Source: an uncultured Bacteroidales bacterium
Lineage (GTDB): Bacteria > Bacteroidota > Bacteroidia > Bacteroidales > UBA932
NCBI GenBank assembly: GCA_934725285.1
Contig: CAKVBK010000049.1
Span: forward strand, 1-12,537
Direction of reading: 5' to 3'
Length of the DNA stretch: 12,537 bases
Part shown: in pieces, positions 1 through 7,311 of the stretch
How positions within the stretch are numbered: position 1 is the stretch's first letter
Layout: every line of letters begins with the position of its first letter
The notes under the pieces: model-generated
Seen by the model: only the letters and a program-made list of their open reading frames with translations
Databases searched by the model: none
What the model was told of the DNA's origin: nothing
Made by a program: the position numbers and the translations under genes

Positions 1-1211
1 AAACCAGCCATGAAGGAAGCCTCGTCTGAATATGACGGACGCAGGTCCGGATCTCCGACAGTGTAGGTGTGCGCATCGACAAAGTACTCAACCGGATTGA
101 GGGTGTTGTAACTTGGACGCCGGATCCTTCTGGTGTAGGAAACCGAAAAGCGTAGCGCCGCGGACGGATTGAATCCGACGAAAGCGGTCGGGAACAAGTC
201 GAAGTAACTTCGCTTGCTTTGGTCTCCGGCTGTGATCCAATCTCCGAGAGAGTTGGTATATTCGCCCCTCAATCCTGCTTTGGCAGCAGACATAGGAATA
301 GCTGCATAACTATTATGCTTTGGAGTTGGTATATTCGCCCCTCAATCCTGCTTTGGCAGACCATTTTGGACCGAACTGCGCGGCGAGAGAAAAGTAGGCC
401 GCGCCGATGTTCTCGCGGTATTTGAACCTCGTGCCGGTGTTGACAGCGGACGGGCCGGTCTCCGTTCTTGAGGTCGTGTTGGCCGTTTTGGACAACGCCC
501 ACTTCGCACCGGCCTCCAGTCTGGCAAAATTGAACACGGTCGCCTCATAGTCGGCTTTCGCGGACCAGATGTTCACCTTGTTGTCCGAATCCACAAGCCT
601 TGTGGAAGGGACCCATTCCGACGCGGCCAGTGAACGGGTAAATGTCTTCTGGTCGTTCGCTGTCGTGTTGGCGTTGTGATAGTAGTCCACATTCAATGTG
701 AGTTCAGAATTCGTCGCCTCGTCAAAGATGTGGGTAAAGTTAAGGTTTCCGTTGGTCTGACGGCTCTTGTCCTCGTTCCAAGTCGCGGACTCGGCCCTCT
801 CGATCTCCTTGTCTCCAAGTGTCTGCGTGGTGACATTGTGATCCCTGTCGGATTTCTGGACATTACGGGAACCAGGCATGCTGACGATGAAGCCCAAAGT
901 GTTCTTCTTGTCGATGAACCAATCGTTGCCGAAACGCACCTGCCAGTTGTGGTATCTGTCCTTCTGTAGGGACTGAGCGAGAATCCGGAACGGAACCCCG
1001 TTCTGTGTCAGTTTGTTGTCTATGTCAAGATCTATGTCCATGTCATAAATTCCCTGATACGCAGACACAAATGTGTTGGTCTTTGCCGTCCTGTAACTGA
1101 TGTTGCCGTTGAGACTCTCACGCATGAGGAAACGGTCTGTCTGGACGCTTGCGCGTTGATTCCGCAAAGGATCGCCACGATGGCAATCGCAAGTAGTCTG
1201 AATCTTGTCAT
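1..1211 (-). pseudogene. Decayed TonB-dependent outer-membrane receptor (beta-barrel family), partial at left edge
   Basis: The start is ATG at 1211. It opens a clear signal peptide, MTRFRLLAIAIVAILCGINA, with a plausible cleavage site after NAQA. Directly after this the reading frame is lost. The next long open stretch lies in another frame (about 1165 to 313) and already reads as outer-membrane barrel: LNGNISYRT, then alternating aromatic strands such as NWQVRFGNDWFIDKKNTLGF, and later AKAGLRGEYTNS. Intact relatives have a carboxypeptidase-regulatory-like domain and a plug of roughly 200 residues between the signal peptide and this point. Both are missing, so an internal deletion is inferred. 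A second break, a 73-bp insertion at about 250-359, puts TAA at 315-313. Beyond it the barrel resumes in frame from an internal ATG at 293 (LGDWITAGDQS, then SYTRRIRRPSYNTLNP and VGDPDLRPSYSDEA) and leaves the window. Two independent lesions make a functional product very unlikely. Either a true pseudogene or, less likely, an assembly error. Confidence 0.82.
250..359. repeat. 37-bp perfect direct repeat flanking a 36-bp spacer inside the receptor pseudogene
   Basis: Copies at 250-286 and 323-359 are identical over 37 bp and lie 73 bp apart. The sequence encodes the AKAGLRGEYTNS segment of the barrel on the minus strand. The spacer, 287-322, has no match elsewhere that I can see in the window. 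It carries a small perfect hairpin, GCATAA-CTA-TTATGC (303-317), and supplies the stop codon. Because 73 is not a multiple of three, the insertion shifts the frame. Removing one repeat plus the spacer would join GPKWSAKAGLRGEYTNS to LGDWITAG exactly in frame. The bases upstream of the two copies do not match each other, so this is not a simple tandem duplication. Confidence 0.9.
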
Positions 1212-1234
1212 CTTCGTTTCACTTTTTCACGGTG

Positions 1235-1263
1235 CAAAGTTACTATGAGATTTCCGTTGCCAA
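1235..1263 (-). promoter_or_regulatory. Bacteroidota-type -33/-7 promoter of the receptor pseudogene
   Basis: On the minus strand a TTGG element (1263-1260) is followed after 17 bp by TAACTTTG (1242-1235). This matches the Bacteroidota -7 consensus TAnnTTTG, with a TTG-type -33 box at about the expected distance. Transcription would begin a few bases downstream, leaving a short leader of about 15-20 nt before the ATG at 1211. The promoter therefore looks intact although the gene it serves is broken. Confidence 0.6.
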
Positions 1264-1420
1264 TCAACTTCAAGCGGACAATCAAAATTCACAAACTCCT
1301 GAATATAAAAGACTAAAGCATAGACAACGTGGACAATCCCACTGCGGGAAGACTTCGCGCTATCAAAAAGATCCCACCGCTGATCCATGTCAAGGGATGT
1401 TTCCATATCGCCATGTCGGC

Positions 1421-1439
1421 ATATTCAATAATTGAATAT
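1421..1439. promoter_or_regulatory. Operator-like perfect palindrome upstream of the operon
   Basis: ATATTCAAT-A-ATTGAATAT is a perfect inverted repeat with 9-bp arms and a 1-bp centre, about 80 bp before the first operon gene. It has no T-tract to act as a terminator and is too AT-rich for a stable RNA stem, so a dimeric regulator site is the more natural reading. The half-site ATATTCA recurs in a second palindrome at 3633-3647. Its role is inferred, and the half-site is a generally over-represented oligomer in this window. Confidence 0.35.
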
Positions 1440-1518
1440 TTTATCGTCTTAACTATTGCACATATTGCGGAATTTTCTGAAATTGCAGTCAAATTAACAA
1501 AACTAACACTTAAGACTA

Positions 1519-3633
1519 ATGATTCGGGAACACCTCACTAACATCTTATGTTTGTTAGCCCTTTGGTCAACATGCGCTTCAGTGCCGTCAGCCCTTGCCG
1601 GTCCGGCCCGTCCCGGCATCATCTCCGTGACTAATAGAGATGGGTCAAAAATCAATGTCCGTGTACACGGTGATGAGTTCCGCCACTATGTCACGACAGA
1701 GGAAGGCTATTCTCTGGCCGCGGACGCCGACGGGGACTGGGCCTTCGCGAGACTTGGAAGTGACGGTCTTCTGACTCCGACATCAGTCAAGGCCAAGCCT
1801 GTCAGCCGGCTTACAGAGTCCGAGCGGAAGATTCTTGGCTCGTCGCTGCGCAGCGGTGTCCGGCCGACAGCTCTGACACAGCTGCAGAAAAGATTGCTTG
1901 AATCGACGCGGGCATATTCACCGCTGACTCGTTCAGGCGAGGTTTCTGATTGTATGCCGCCACTTTTGGGCGGAACCTCATGGAAACCGGAAGGAGAAAA
2001 GAAGGTGCTGGTGCTTCTGGCGGAATTTCCCGACCTTCCGTTCACGGAAGGAAGCAACTCCGCATTCAATAATCTATTGAATTCCCCAAACTACACAAAG
2101 GGAGGAGCAACAGGAAGTGTCTGGCAGTACTATTATGACAATTCCAACAGACAGTTCAGCCCCGTGTTCACCGTGGCTGGGCCATACAGGCTTTCACAAA
2201 ACAGATCATACTACAAGGAGAAACCATACGAGATGGTCTCCGAAGTCGCCCGCCTGGCGGATCCTGATGTGGATTTCAGCCAATTCGCCGAGAACGGAAT
2301 GGCACACGACATATTCGTGTACTACTCCGGAGGAGCTGAAAGCACCGGTGACCCGAACGGAATCTGGCCGCACCGCAGCACGATTAACGGCCTGTCGCTG
2401 GACGGTGTGACAATCCCTGGCTACGCCTGCAGTTCCGAGCTGGAGCCTGGCGTGGCAGGAAACAACACCCTTGCGGCCATCGGATCGTTCTGCCATGAGT
2501 TCGGACACATCATCGGACTGCCGGACCTTTACGACACCGACACGGGGGACAACAACGATGCGGACACCCCATCATTCTTTTCTCTGATGGCACACGGAAC
2601 CTACAACAACGGCAGCCGAACCCCGCCGGCGCTCAGCATCATGGAAAGATGGATGATGGGCTGGGCGGAGCCTGAGATCCTGCAGAACACAGGAGAATAT
2701 ACCCTTCCGGCCATCACCGACGGCAAAGGTTACCTTATCAAGACAGAGTCTGACGGGGACTACTTCCTGCTGGAATGCCGTGGGGCCGGGAAGAACGAAT
2801 GGGACAAAAAGGAATATCTTGACTACTACGGGCAAGGCACCGACTGGGGGCTTGTCATCTACCACGTAAGGAACGAGACCAGCAGCTGGATCGGAAACAG
2901 GGTGAACACCAGCCGAGGTAACGAACATTACAAGATTTTTTATTCCAATCCCAACTCTAAAAACGGTTACACGCCGCAATACCTCCCCGCACACTGTTTC
3001 TTCCCCGGAGGGAGCAATGTGACATCGATCTACAGCGACAACACCTCCAAGTTTCTGGCAGCCAACGGTAAGAAAGCAATGGCCGAGGTCCCGTCGATAA
3101 GGCTTGACGCCACTGACGGTTCGGTAAAACTGTCTGTCACTGAGCGTGGCGGAGACATAACAGACATCAAGTCAAGCACCTTCCAGCACGACATCCTCCT
3201 CAGTTGGAAAGACGACCTTCCCTCCGTCTGGACGGTCGAGTGGAAGCCGGAAGGCAACGATGCCGAGACAAAATCAATCACAGGGCTGACATCGCCAGAG
3301 GTGCACATCCCTCTGCTGAAGGATGCGCAAGACTATGTGATCACCATCACCGGAGACAAGAACAGCAGGTCCTCCCTGACGCTGAAAACCGAGAACTCAG
3401 GATCAGGATTCCCGAGAATCCGGCTGTCAAAGACAAACCCGACATCGGAGGACAAGGTCTTGATGATGCTGGTTGACTGCGGTGAGACAAGTGACATCCA
3501 ATGGACAGTAGACGGAGCCAAATCCGACGGCTACGTCAACCTGCGCAAAGGCGAGCACTACGTTCAGGCTGTTCTGACAAAGCCTGACGGATCCACCGAA
3601 TATTTCGCCAGATATATAAATGTCATACTGTAA
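1519..3633 (+). CDS. Secreted M6-family (immune inhibitor A-like) zinc metalloprotease
   Basis: 704 aa. The N-terminus has a Sec signal peptide with hydrophobic core ILCLLALWSTCASVPSALA, probably cut near residue 27. Cys19 lacks a proper lipobox, so a lipoprotein is unlikely. Residues 28-140 look like a propeptide-type segment (GDEFRHYVTTEEGYSLAAD). The catalytic domain spans about 160-540. KKVLVLLAEFPD starts it, and the zinc site HEFGHIIGLPDLYDTD has His326, Glu327, His330 and Asp336, the HExxHxxGxxD pattern of M6 peptidases. SLMAHG at 355-360 is the likely Met-turn, and GLVIYHV near 444-450 is also typical. Residues about 545-625 resemble a fibronectin III domain, followed by a small Ig/PKD-like domain to the C-terminus (WTVDG...). 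No type IX sorting domain is evident. It is the first gene of the operon and the only hydrolase in it, so it probably degrades an extracellular or periplasmic protein substrate for the SusCD pair downstream. Substrate unknown. Confidence 0.9.
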   Translation: MIREHLTNILCLLALWSTCASVPSALAGPARPGIISVTNRDGSKINVRVHGDEFRHYVTTEEGYSLAADADGDWAFARLGSDGLLTPTSVKAKPVSRLTESERKILGSSLRSGVRPTALTQLQKRLLESTRAYSPLTRSGEVSDCMPPLLGGTSWKPEGEKKVLVLLAEFPDLPFTEGSNSAFNNLLNSPNYTKGGATGSVWQYYYDNSNRQFSPVFTVAGPYRLSQNRSYYKEKPYEMVSEVARLADPDVDFSQFAENGMAHDIFVYYSGGAESTGDPNGIWPHRSTINGLSLDGVTIPGYACSSELEPGVAGNNTLAAIGSFCHEFGHIIGLPDLYDTDTGDNNDADTPSFFSLMAHGTYNNGSRTPPALSIMERWMMGWAEPEILQNTGEYTLPAITDGKGYLIKTESDGDYFLLECRGAGKNEWDKKEYLDYYGQGTDWGLVIYHVRNETSSWIGNRVNTSRGNEHYKIFYSNPNSKNGYTPQYLPAHCFFPGGSNVTSIYSDNTSKFLAANGKKAMAEVPSIRLDATDGSVKLSVTERGGDITDIKSSTFQHDILLSWKDDLPSVWTVEWKPEGNDAETKSITGLTSPEVHIPLLKDAQDYVITITGDKNSRSSLTLKTENSGSGFPRIRLSKTNPTSEDKVLMMLVDCGETSDIQWTVDGAKSDGYVNLRKGEHYVQAVLTKPDGSTEYFARYINVIL

Positions 3634-3647
3634 TATTCATTGAATAT
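3633..3647. promoter_or_regulatory. Second palindrome, overlapping the start codon of the small lipoprotein gene
   Basis: ATATTCA-T-TGAATAT is a perfect inverted repeat with 7-bp arms and a 1-bp centre. It begins at the last base of the protease stop codon (TAA, 3631-3633) and ends inside the ATG at 3646. Its half-site is the same as in the palindrome at 1421-1439, though the spacing differs. It could be a regulator site, a weak RNA fold over the start codon, or a by-product of the GAATAT over-representation seen across the window. Confidence 0.3.
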
Positions 3648-4083
3648 GAAACTTACATTCAGAATATTCACTGCTGTTTTTTCATGCTTCCTCCTTTTCG
3701 CCTGCAACGGGAGCAAGGAAGACAACTCCTTCCGCGAGGACTTTTCAGCCTCCGATGGTTTGGGAATATACCAGGACGGCAAGCCGGTGCTGACTTTTCT
3801 CAAAAACAAGCACCAATACTACTGCATCCCGGCTGAAGGCATCCTGAGAATCATCGACAACGAGGGAACGCGTGACGTCACGGTGAAACTCGACGGGATG
3901 CCTGCGTCCTCCGGAAAGGTCAGCGGCGCCGTCTCGGGAAACATGGGCATCACCGGATTCAGTTTCAGCGAGTTGGAAATCCTCAAAATTGACAGCAGGA
4001 CAGTTTGGCTGTGGTCCGACAAGGACAAAGTCGGATTCATCCTTCCGTCAGCCGGAATGCAAGCCGCAAAAGCCAACCAATAA
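3646..4083 (+). CDS. Small lipoprotein of unknown function linked to the M6 peptidase
   Basis: 145 aa from the ATG at 3646; an in-frame TTG at 3640 adds only two residues and is less likely. The signal sequence MKLTFRIFTAVFSCFLLFAC ends in a clear lipobox (LFAC) with Cys20 as the lipidation site. The mature part is short, soluble and probably beta-rich (KPVLTFLKNKHQYYCIP, VTVKLDGMP, RTVWLWSDKDKVGFILP). It contains a single further Cys, at 60. I recognise no family. The gene starts 12 bp after the protease stop and ends 18 bp before susC, so it is surely co-transcribed. Position suggests an accessory role, for example protease partner, inhibitor or substrate-binding subunit, but the sequence does not show which. 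Confidence 0.85.
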   Translation: MKLTFRIFTAVFSCFLLFACNGSKEDNSFREDFSASDGLGIYQDGKPVLTFLKNKHQYYCIPAEGILRIIDNEGTRDVTVKLDGMPASSGKVSGAVSGNMGITGFSFSELEILKIDSRTVWLWSDKDKVGFILPSAGMQAAKANQ

Positions 4084-4101
4084 TTTCAATAATAAGAACG
4101 T

Positions 4102-7100
4102 ATGAAAAGATTCTTTGTGTTCTTGTTTATGTTTCTGGCGACATTCTCACTTGCGTCGGCCCAGACCATAAACATCAAAGGAACCGTCATCGACGAGAAC
4201 GGGGAACCTGTCGCCGGTGCTTCGGTAATCATCAAAGGAACCACAAAAGGACGCATGGCGGAACCTGACGGGACCTTTACACTGAACGGAGTGAAACCTT
4301 CGGACAAACTGAATGTTTCCTGCCTCGGATACCTCAGCATCGACGTCGACCCGAAACCGGAGATGAGGATTGTCCTCCAAACAGACCAGAAACTTCTGGA
4401 TGAGGTTCTCGTTGTCGCTTTCGGCCAGCAGACTAAATCATCATTCACGGGATCGGCGGCCGTGGTCAAGAGCGAGACGCTTGAGAAGAAGCAGCTCACC
4501 AACGTGATCAGCGGACTCCAGGGAGAGGTGGCCGGACTTCAGATGACCGGCAACTCCGGCTCCCCTACCGCCACGCCGTCCATCGCGATCCGAGGATTCA
4601 GTTCCATCAACGCCGGCACATCCCCTCTGATCATCGTGGACGGAGCGCCATACGACGGTGGATGGAACAACTTGAATCCTAATGATGTGGAAAGCATCAC
4701 AGTCCTCAAGGACGCCGCTTCCAACGCCCTCTACGGAGCACGTGGAGCGAACGGTGTGATCATGATCACAACAAAGAAAGGCAAGGCTGAGAACGCAGTC
4801 GTGACATTGGACGCCAAATGGGGTGTCAACAGCAGGGCGACGCAGGAATATGACCTCATCACCGACCCCGGGCAGTACTACGAGATGCATTACCGGGCCT
4901 TGTACAACTACTACGTCCGAGACAACGGCCTGTCGGCTTTCGACGCGCACGTGACCGCGAACAACACGCTCGGCAAGCCGGCGTCTCAGGGAGGTCTTGG
5001 CTACATCGTCTACTCTGTTCCTGAGAATGAATATCTTATCGGAACCAACGGTAGGCTCAACCCGCACGCCACGCTGGGCAATCGTGTCTACAACAATGGA
5101 AAGTTCTACACCCTGCTGCCTGACAACTGGGTCGACGAGGCATTCCGCAGGAGCCTCCGCCAGGAGTACAACCTTAACCTTACGGGCGGCAACAACAAGC
5201 TGAACTTCTACGGTTCCCTTGGTTACCTGAACAACAAGGGAATCGCCTACAACTCTGATTTCGAGCGTTACACGGCCAGGTTCAAGACTGACTACCAAGC
5301 CAAGGAATGGCTCAAGGTCGGAGCGAGCATGAGCTACACGCACTCGGACCAGAATGATGTGAATGACGGAGACAACCTCTTCCTGATGGTGTCAGAGATG
5401 GCTCCGATATACCCGGTCTACCTCCGTGACGAAAACGGCGAGATCATGACAGACGAGAACGGAAAGATGTATGACTACGGCTCAGGGGAGAACGGCGGCG
5501 CGAAGCGTCCAGCCAGCATGCTTCCGGCCAGGAATCCGCTTCAGGCCAACGAGTTGAACCAGAACCGCACTAACGCCAACATCACCACTCTCAACGGTTT
5601 CGCCGACATCACCCCTCTTGAGGGACTCAAGATCACATTGAACGGAACAGTCACCGACAATGAGTGGAACAACACCTCCAAAGTGCAGCCGTTCTATGGC
5701 AACACCGCCTCCACATACCCTGGCGGCTACATTTCCAAGACAGCCTACCAGACATTCACGCTGAACTTCCAGCAGATAGTGAACTACACCAGACAGTTCG
5801 GCCGCCACAATGTGTCTGTCATGGCCGGTCACGAGAACTACAAGTACAACTACAACTACGTCTGGGGCGACAAGGAGAATATGTTCTCCTATTTCGGCAG
5901 TGATGAGCTTGACGGAGCCGTGAAGGTCATCTCCAACGGCAGCTCCACGAGCCGCTACAACACCGAAGGCTGGTTCTCACGCGCCATGTACAATTTCGAT
6001 GAGAAGTACTTCCTTTCGGCCTCCTACCGCCGCGACGCGTCATCCAGATTCCATCCGGACCACAGATGGGGAAACTTCTACTCAGTCGGCGGAGCTTGGA
6101 CGATGAACAAGGAGAACTGGTTCGATGTCAGCTGGATCGACATGCTCAAGGTCAAGGCCTCATGGGGGCAGCAGGGAAACGACGCGATCGGTGATTTCAG
6201 GTACACCGACACATATTCCATAAACAACGTCGACGGCAAGGTGGCTCTTGTCCAGAACAGCGTCGGAAACCCGGACATCACATGGGAGACCAACAGCAAT
6301 TTCAACACGGGGCTTGAATTCGACATATTCAAAAGCAGGATCTCCGGAAGCGTTGAATATTTCCGCCGCAAGACGACCGACATGCTCTGCTTCGTCTACG
6401 TTCCTATGTCCGGCGGCTACGGCGGCTCCTACGACAATGTAGGCGATATGATGAACAAGGGCGTGGAGCTTGACCTGCATTTCAATGTGCTCAGGACAAA
6501 GGACTTCAACTGGGACATCAACCTGAACGCGACACACTACAGGAACAAGGTTCTGATGCTTCAGGAAGACAACAAGAAGAACATTCTGGACGGTCATCCC
6601 GGCTATGTCAACGGGTCATACTTCTATGGTGAGGGCCTGTCAGTGCACACTTTCCGCCTGAAGAAGTACGCCGGGGTTTCGGCGAGCGGAGAGTCACAGT
6701 GGTACAAGGTCGATGAAAGCACCGGCGAGACCACTGTCACCACTTCCAACTCCAACGCGACCTATTTCAACTGCGGCACTTCTGACCCCGATCTCTATGG
6801 AGGATTCAATACCACCTTGAGTTTCAAGGGATTCGACCTCTCGGTAAACTTCAACTACAGCATCGGGGGCAAGGCTATAGACTATGGCTATATGGCATTC
6901 ATGACCAACCCGTCCAACGGCTACACCGGCTTCGCGTTCCACAAGGATCTGCTTGACGCTTGGTCCGAGACCAACACGGACTCCAATATTCCTCGGTTCC
7001 AATATGCCGTCAAGGATGAGGACACAAGCGCGGCCGGCCTTTCCGACAGGTTTCTGACCGACGCCAGCACCCTGACTCTCCAGACAATCAACCTCGGCTA

Positions 7101-7290
7101 CACACTGCCTAAGAATTGGGTCTCCAAGATTGGCCTGAGCAACCTCAGGGTCTATATTTCAGGTGACAATCTCTACTACTGGAGCAAACGCAAGGGATTC
7201 GATCCGCGAGGAAGCTTCTGGGGAGCCACATCGACATCATCATATTCGCCGATCCGCACGTTCACCGGCGGCCTCACGATCCAGTTCTAG
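4102..7290 (+). CDS. SusC/RagA family TonB-linked outer-membrane transporter
   Basis: 1062 aa, normal for the family. The signal peptide MKRFFVFLFMFLATFSLASA is cut before Gln21. A carboxypeptidase-regulatory-like domain follows (about 22-95; IKGTVIDENGEPVAGASVII, then DGTFTLNGV). The TonB-box region is LLDEVLVVAFG (98-108). The plug (about 112-228) has the family signatures SIAIRGFSSINAGTSPLIIVDG and ITVLKDAASNALYGARGANG, ending in MITTKKG. The rest is a 22-strand-type barrel rich in Tyr, Asn and Trp, ending SPIRTFTGGLTIQF with the C-terminal Phe needed for barrel assembly. There is no N-terminal STN domain, so no direct sigma/anti-sigma signalling is expected. The protein imports ligands across the outer membrane with its SusD lid, powered by TonB. 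The next gene is the SusD partner, 21 bp downstream. Because the linked enzyme is a peptidase, the cargo may be peptides or glycopeptides as in RagA; that is inference. Confidence 0.97.
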   Translation: MKRFFVFLFMFLATFSLASAQTINIKGTVIDENGEPVAGASVIIKGTTKGRMAEPDGTFTLNGVKPSDKLNVSCLGYLSIDVDPKPEMRIVLQTDQKLLDEVLVVAFGQQTKSSFTGSAAVVKSETLEKKQLTNVISGLQGEVAGLQMTGNSGSPTATPSIAIRGFSSINAGTSPLIIVDGAPYDGGWNNLNPNDVESITVLKDAASNALYGARGANGVIMITTKKGKAENAVVTLDAKWGVNSRATQEYDLITDPGQYYEMHYRALYNYYVRDNGLSAFDAHVTANNTLGKPASQGGLGYIVYSVPENEYLIGTNGRLNPHATLGNRVYNNGKFYTLLPDNWVDEAFRRSLRQEYNLNLTGGNNKLNFYGSLGYLNNKGIAYNSDFERYTARFKTDYQAKEWLKVGASMSYTHSDQNDVNDGDNLFLMVSEMAPIYPVYLRDENGEIMTDENGKMYDYGSGENGGAKRPASMLPARNPLQANELNQNRTNANITTLNGFADITPLEGLKITLNGTVTDNEWNNTSKVQPFYGNTASTYPGGYISKTAYQTFTLNFQQIVNYTRQFGRHNVSVMAGHENYKYNYNYVWGDKENMFSYFGSDELDGAVKVISNGSSTSRYNTEGWFSRAMYNFDEKYFLSASYRRDASSRFHPDHRWGNFYSVGGAWTMNKENWFDVSWIDMLKVKASWGQQGNDAIGDFRYTDTYSINNVDGKVALVQNSVGNPDITWETNSNFNTGLEFDIFKSRISGSVEYFRRKTTDMLCFVYVPMSGGYGGSYDNVGDMMNKGVELDLHFNVLRTKDFNWDINLNATHYRNKVLMLQEDNKKNILDGHPGYVNGSYFYGEGLSVHTFRLKKYAGVSASGESQWYKVDESTGETTVTTSNSNATYFNCGTSDPDLYGGFNTTLSFKGFDLSVNFNYSIGGKAIDYGYMAFMTNPSNGYTGFAFHKDLLDAWSETNTDSNIPRFQYAVKDEDTSAAGLSDRFLTDASTLTLQTINLGYTLPKNWVSKIGLSNLRVYISGDNLYYWSKRKGFDPRGSFWGATSTSSYSPIRTFTGGLTIQF

Positions 7291-7311
7291 TGTGAAAACT
7301 TTTAAGAGACA

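Larger units (their letters stand above)
1212..1518. other. Divergent intergenic region between receptor pseudogene and protease operon
   Basis: About 307 bp. The left part holds the promoter of the pseudogene. The centre (about 1313-1414) shows no recognisable gene; a 33-codon minus-strand reading frame there is weak. The right part, 1421-1518, is AT-rich and presumably carries the promoter of the downstream operon. I see no clean TAnnTTTG box on the plus strand; the nearest is TAACTATTG at 1450-1458, which has one extra base. A perfect palindrome at 1421-1439 lies just before it. The leader immediately before the ATG at 1519 is A-rich with no Shine-Dalgarno sequence. Confidence 0.6.

Noticed and set aside
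250..359. Minimal CRISPR-like unit (37-bp repeat, 36-bp spacer, repeat)
   Set aside because: The repeat encodes a conserved segment of the barrel in frame on the minus strand and both flanks are coding. There are only two copies and no cas genes.
313..1167. Reading the barrel segment as an intact 284-residue protein starting at a TTG codon
   Set aside because: The signal peptide from ATG 1211 lies in another frame, the plug is missing and the barrel resumes beyond the stop. It is a fragment of a broken gene.
1313..1414. 33-codon minus-strand reading frame with a hydrophobic stretch (WISGGIFLIARSLPAVG)
   Set aside because: Too short to judge, no recognised family, no ribosome site. It lies upstream of the pseudogene promoter in intergenic DNA and could be chance.
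1450..1458. TAACTATTG as the -7 box of the operon promoter
   Set aside because: It carries an extra base relative to TAnnTTTG, and the nearest upstream TTG is only about 15 bp away, short of the usual spacing. Left unannotated.
4441..5343. Long minus-strand open frame opposite susC
   Set aside because: It is the antisense shadow of a strongly supported SusC gene, with biased, low-information composition and no recognisable motif.
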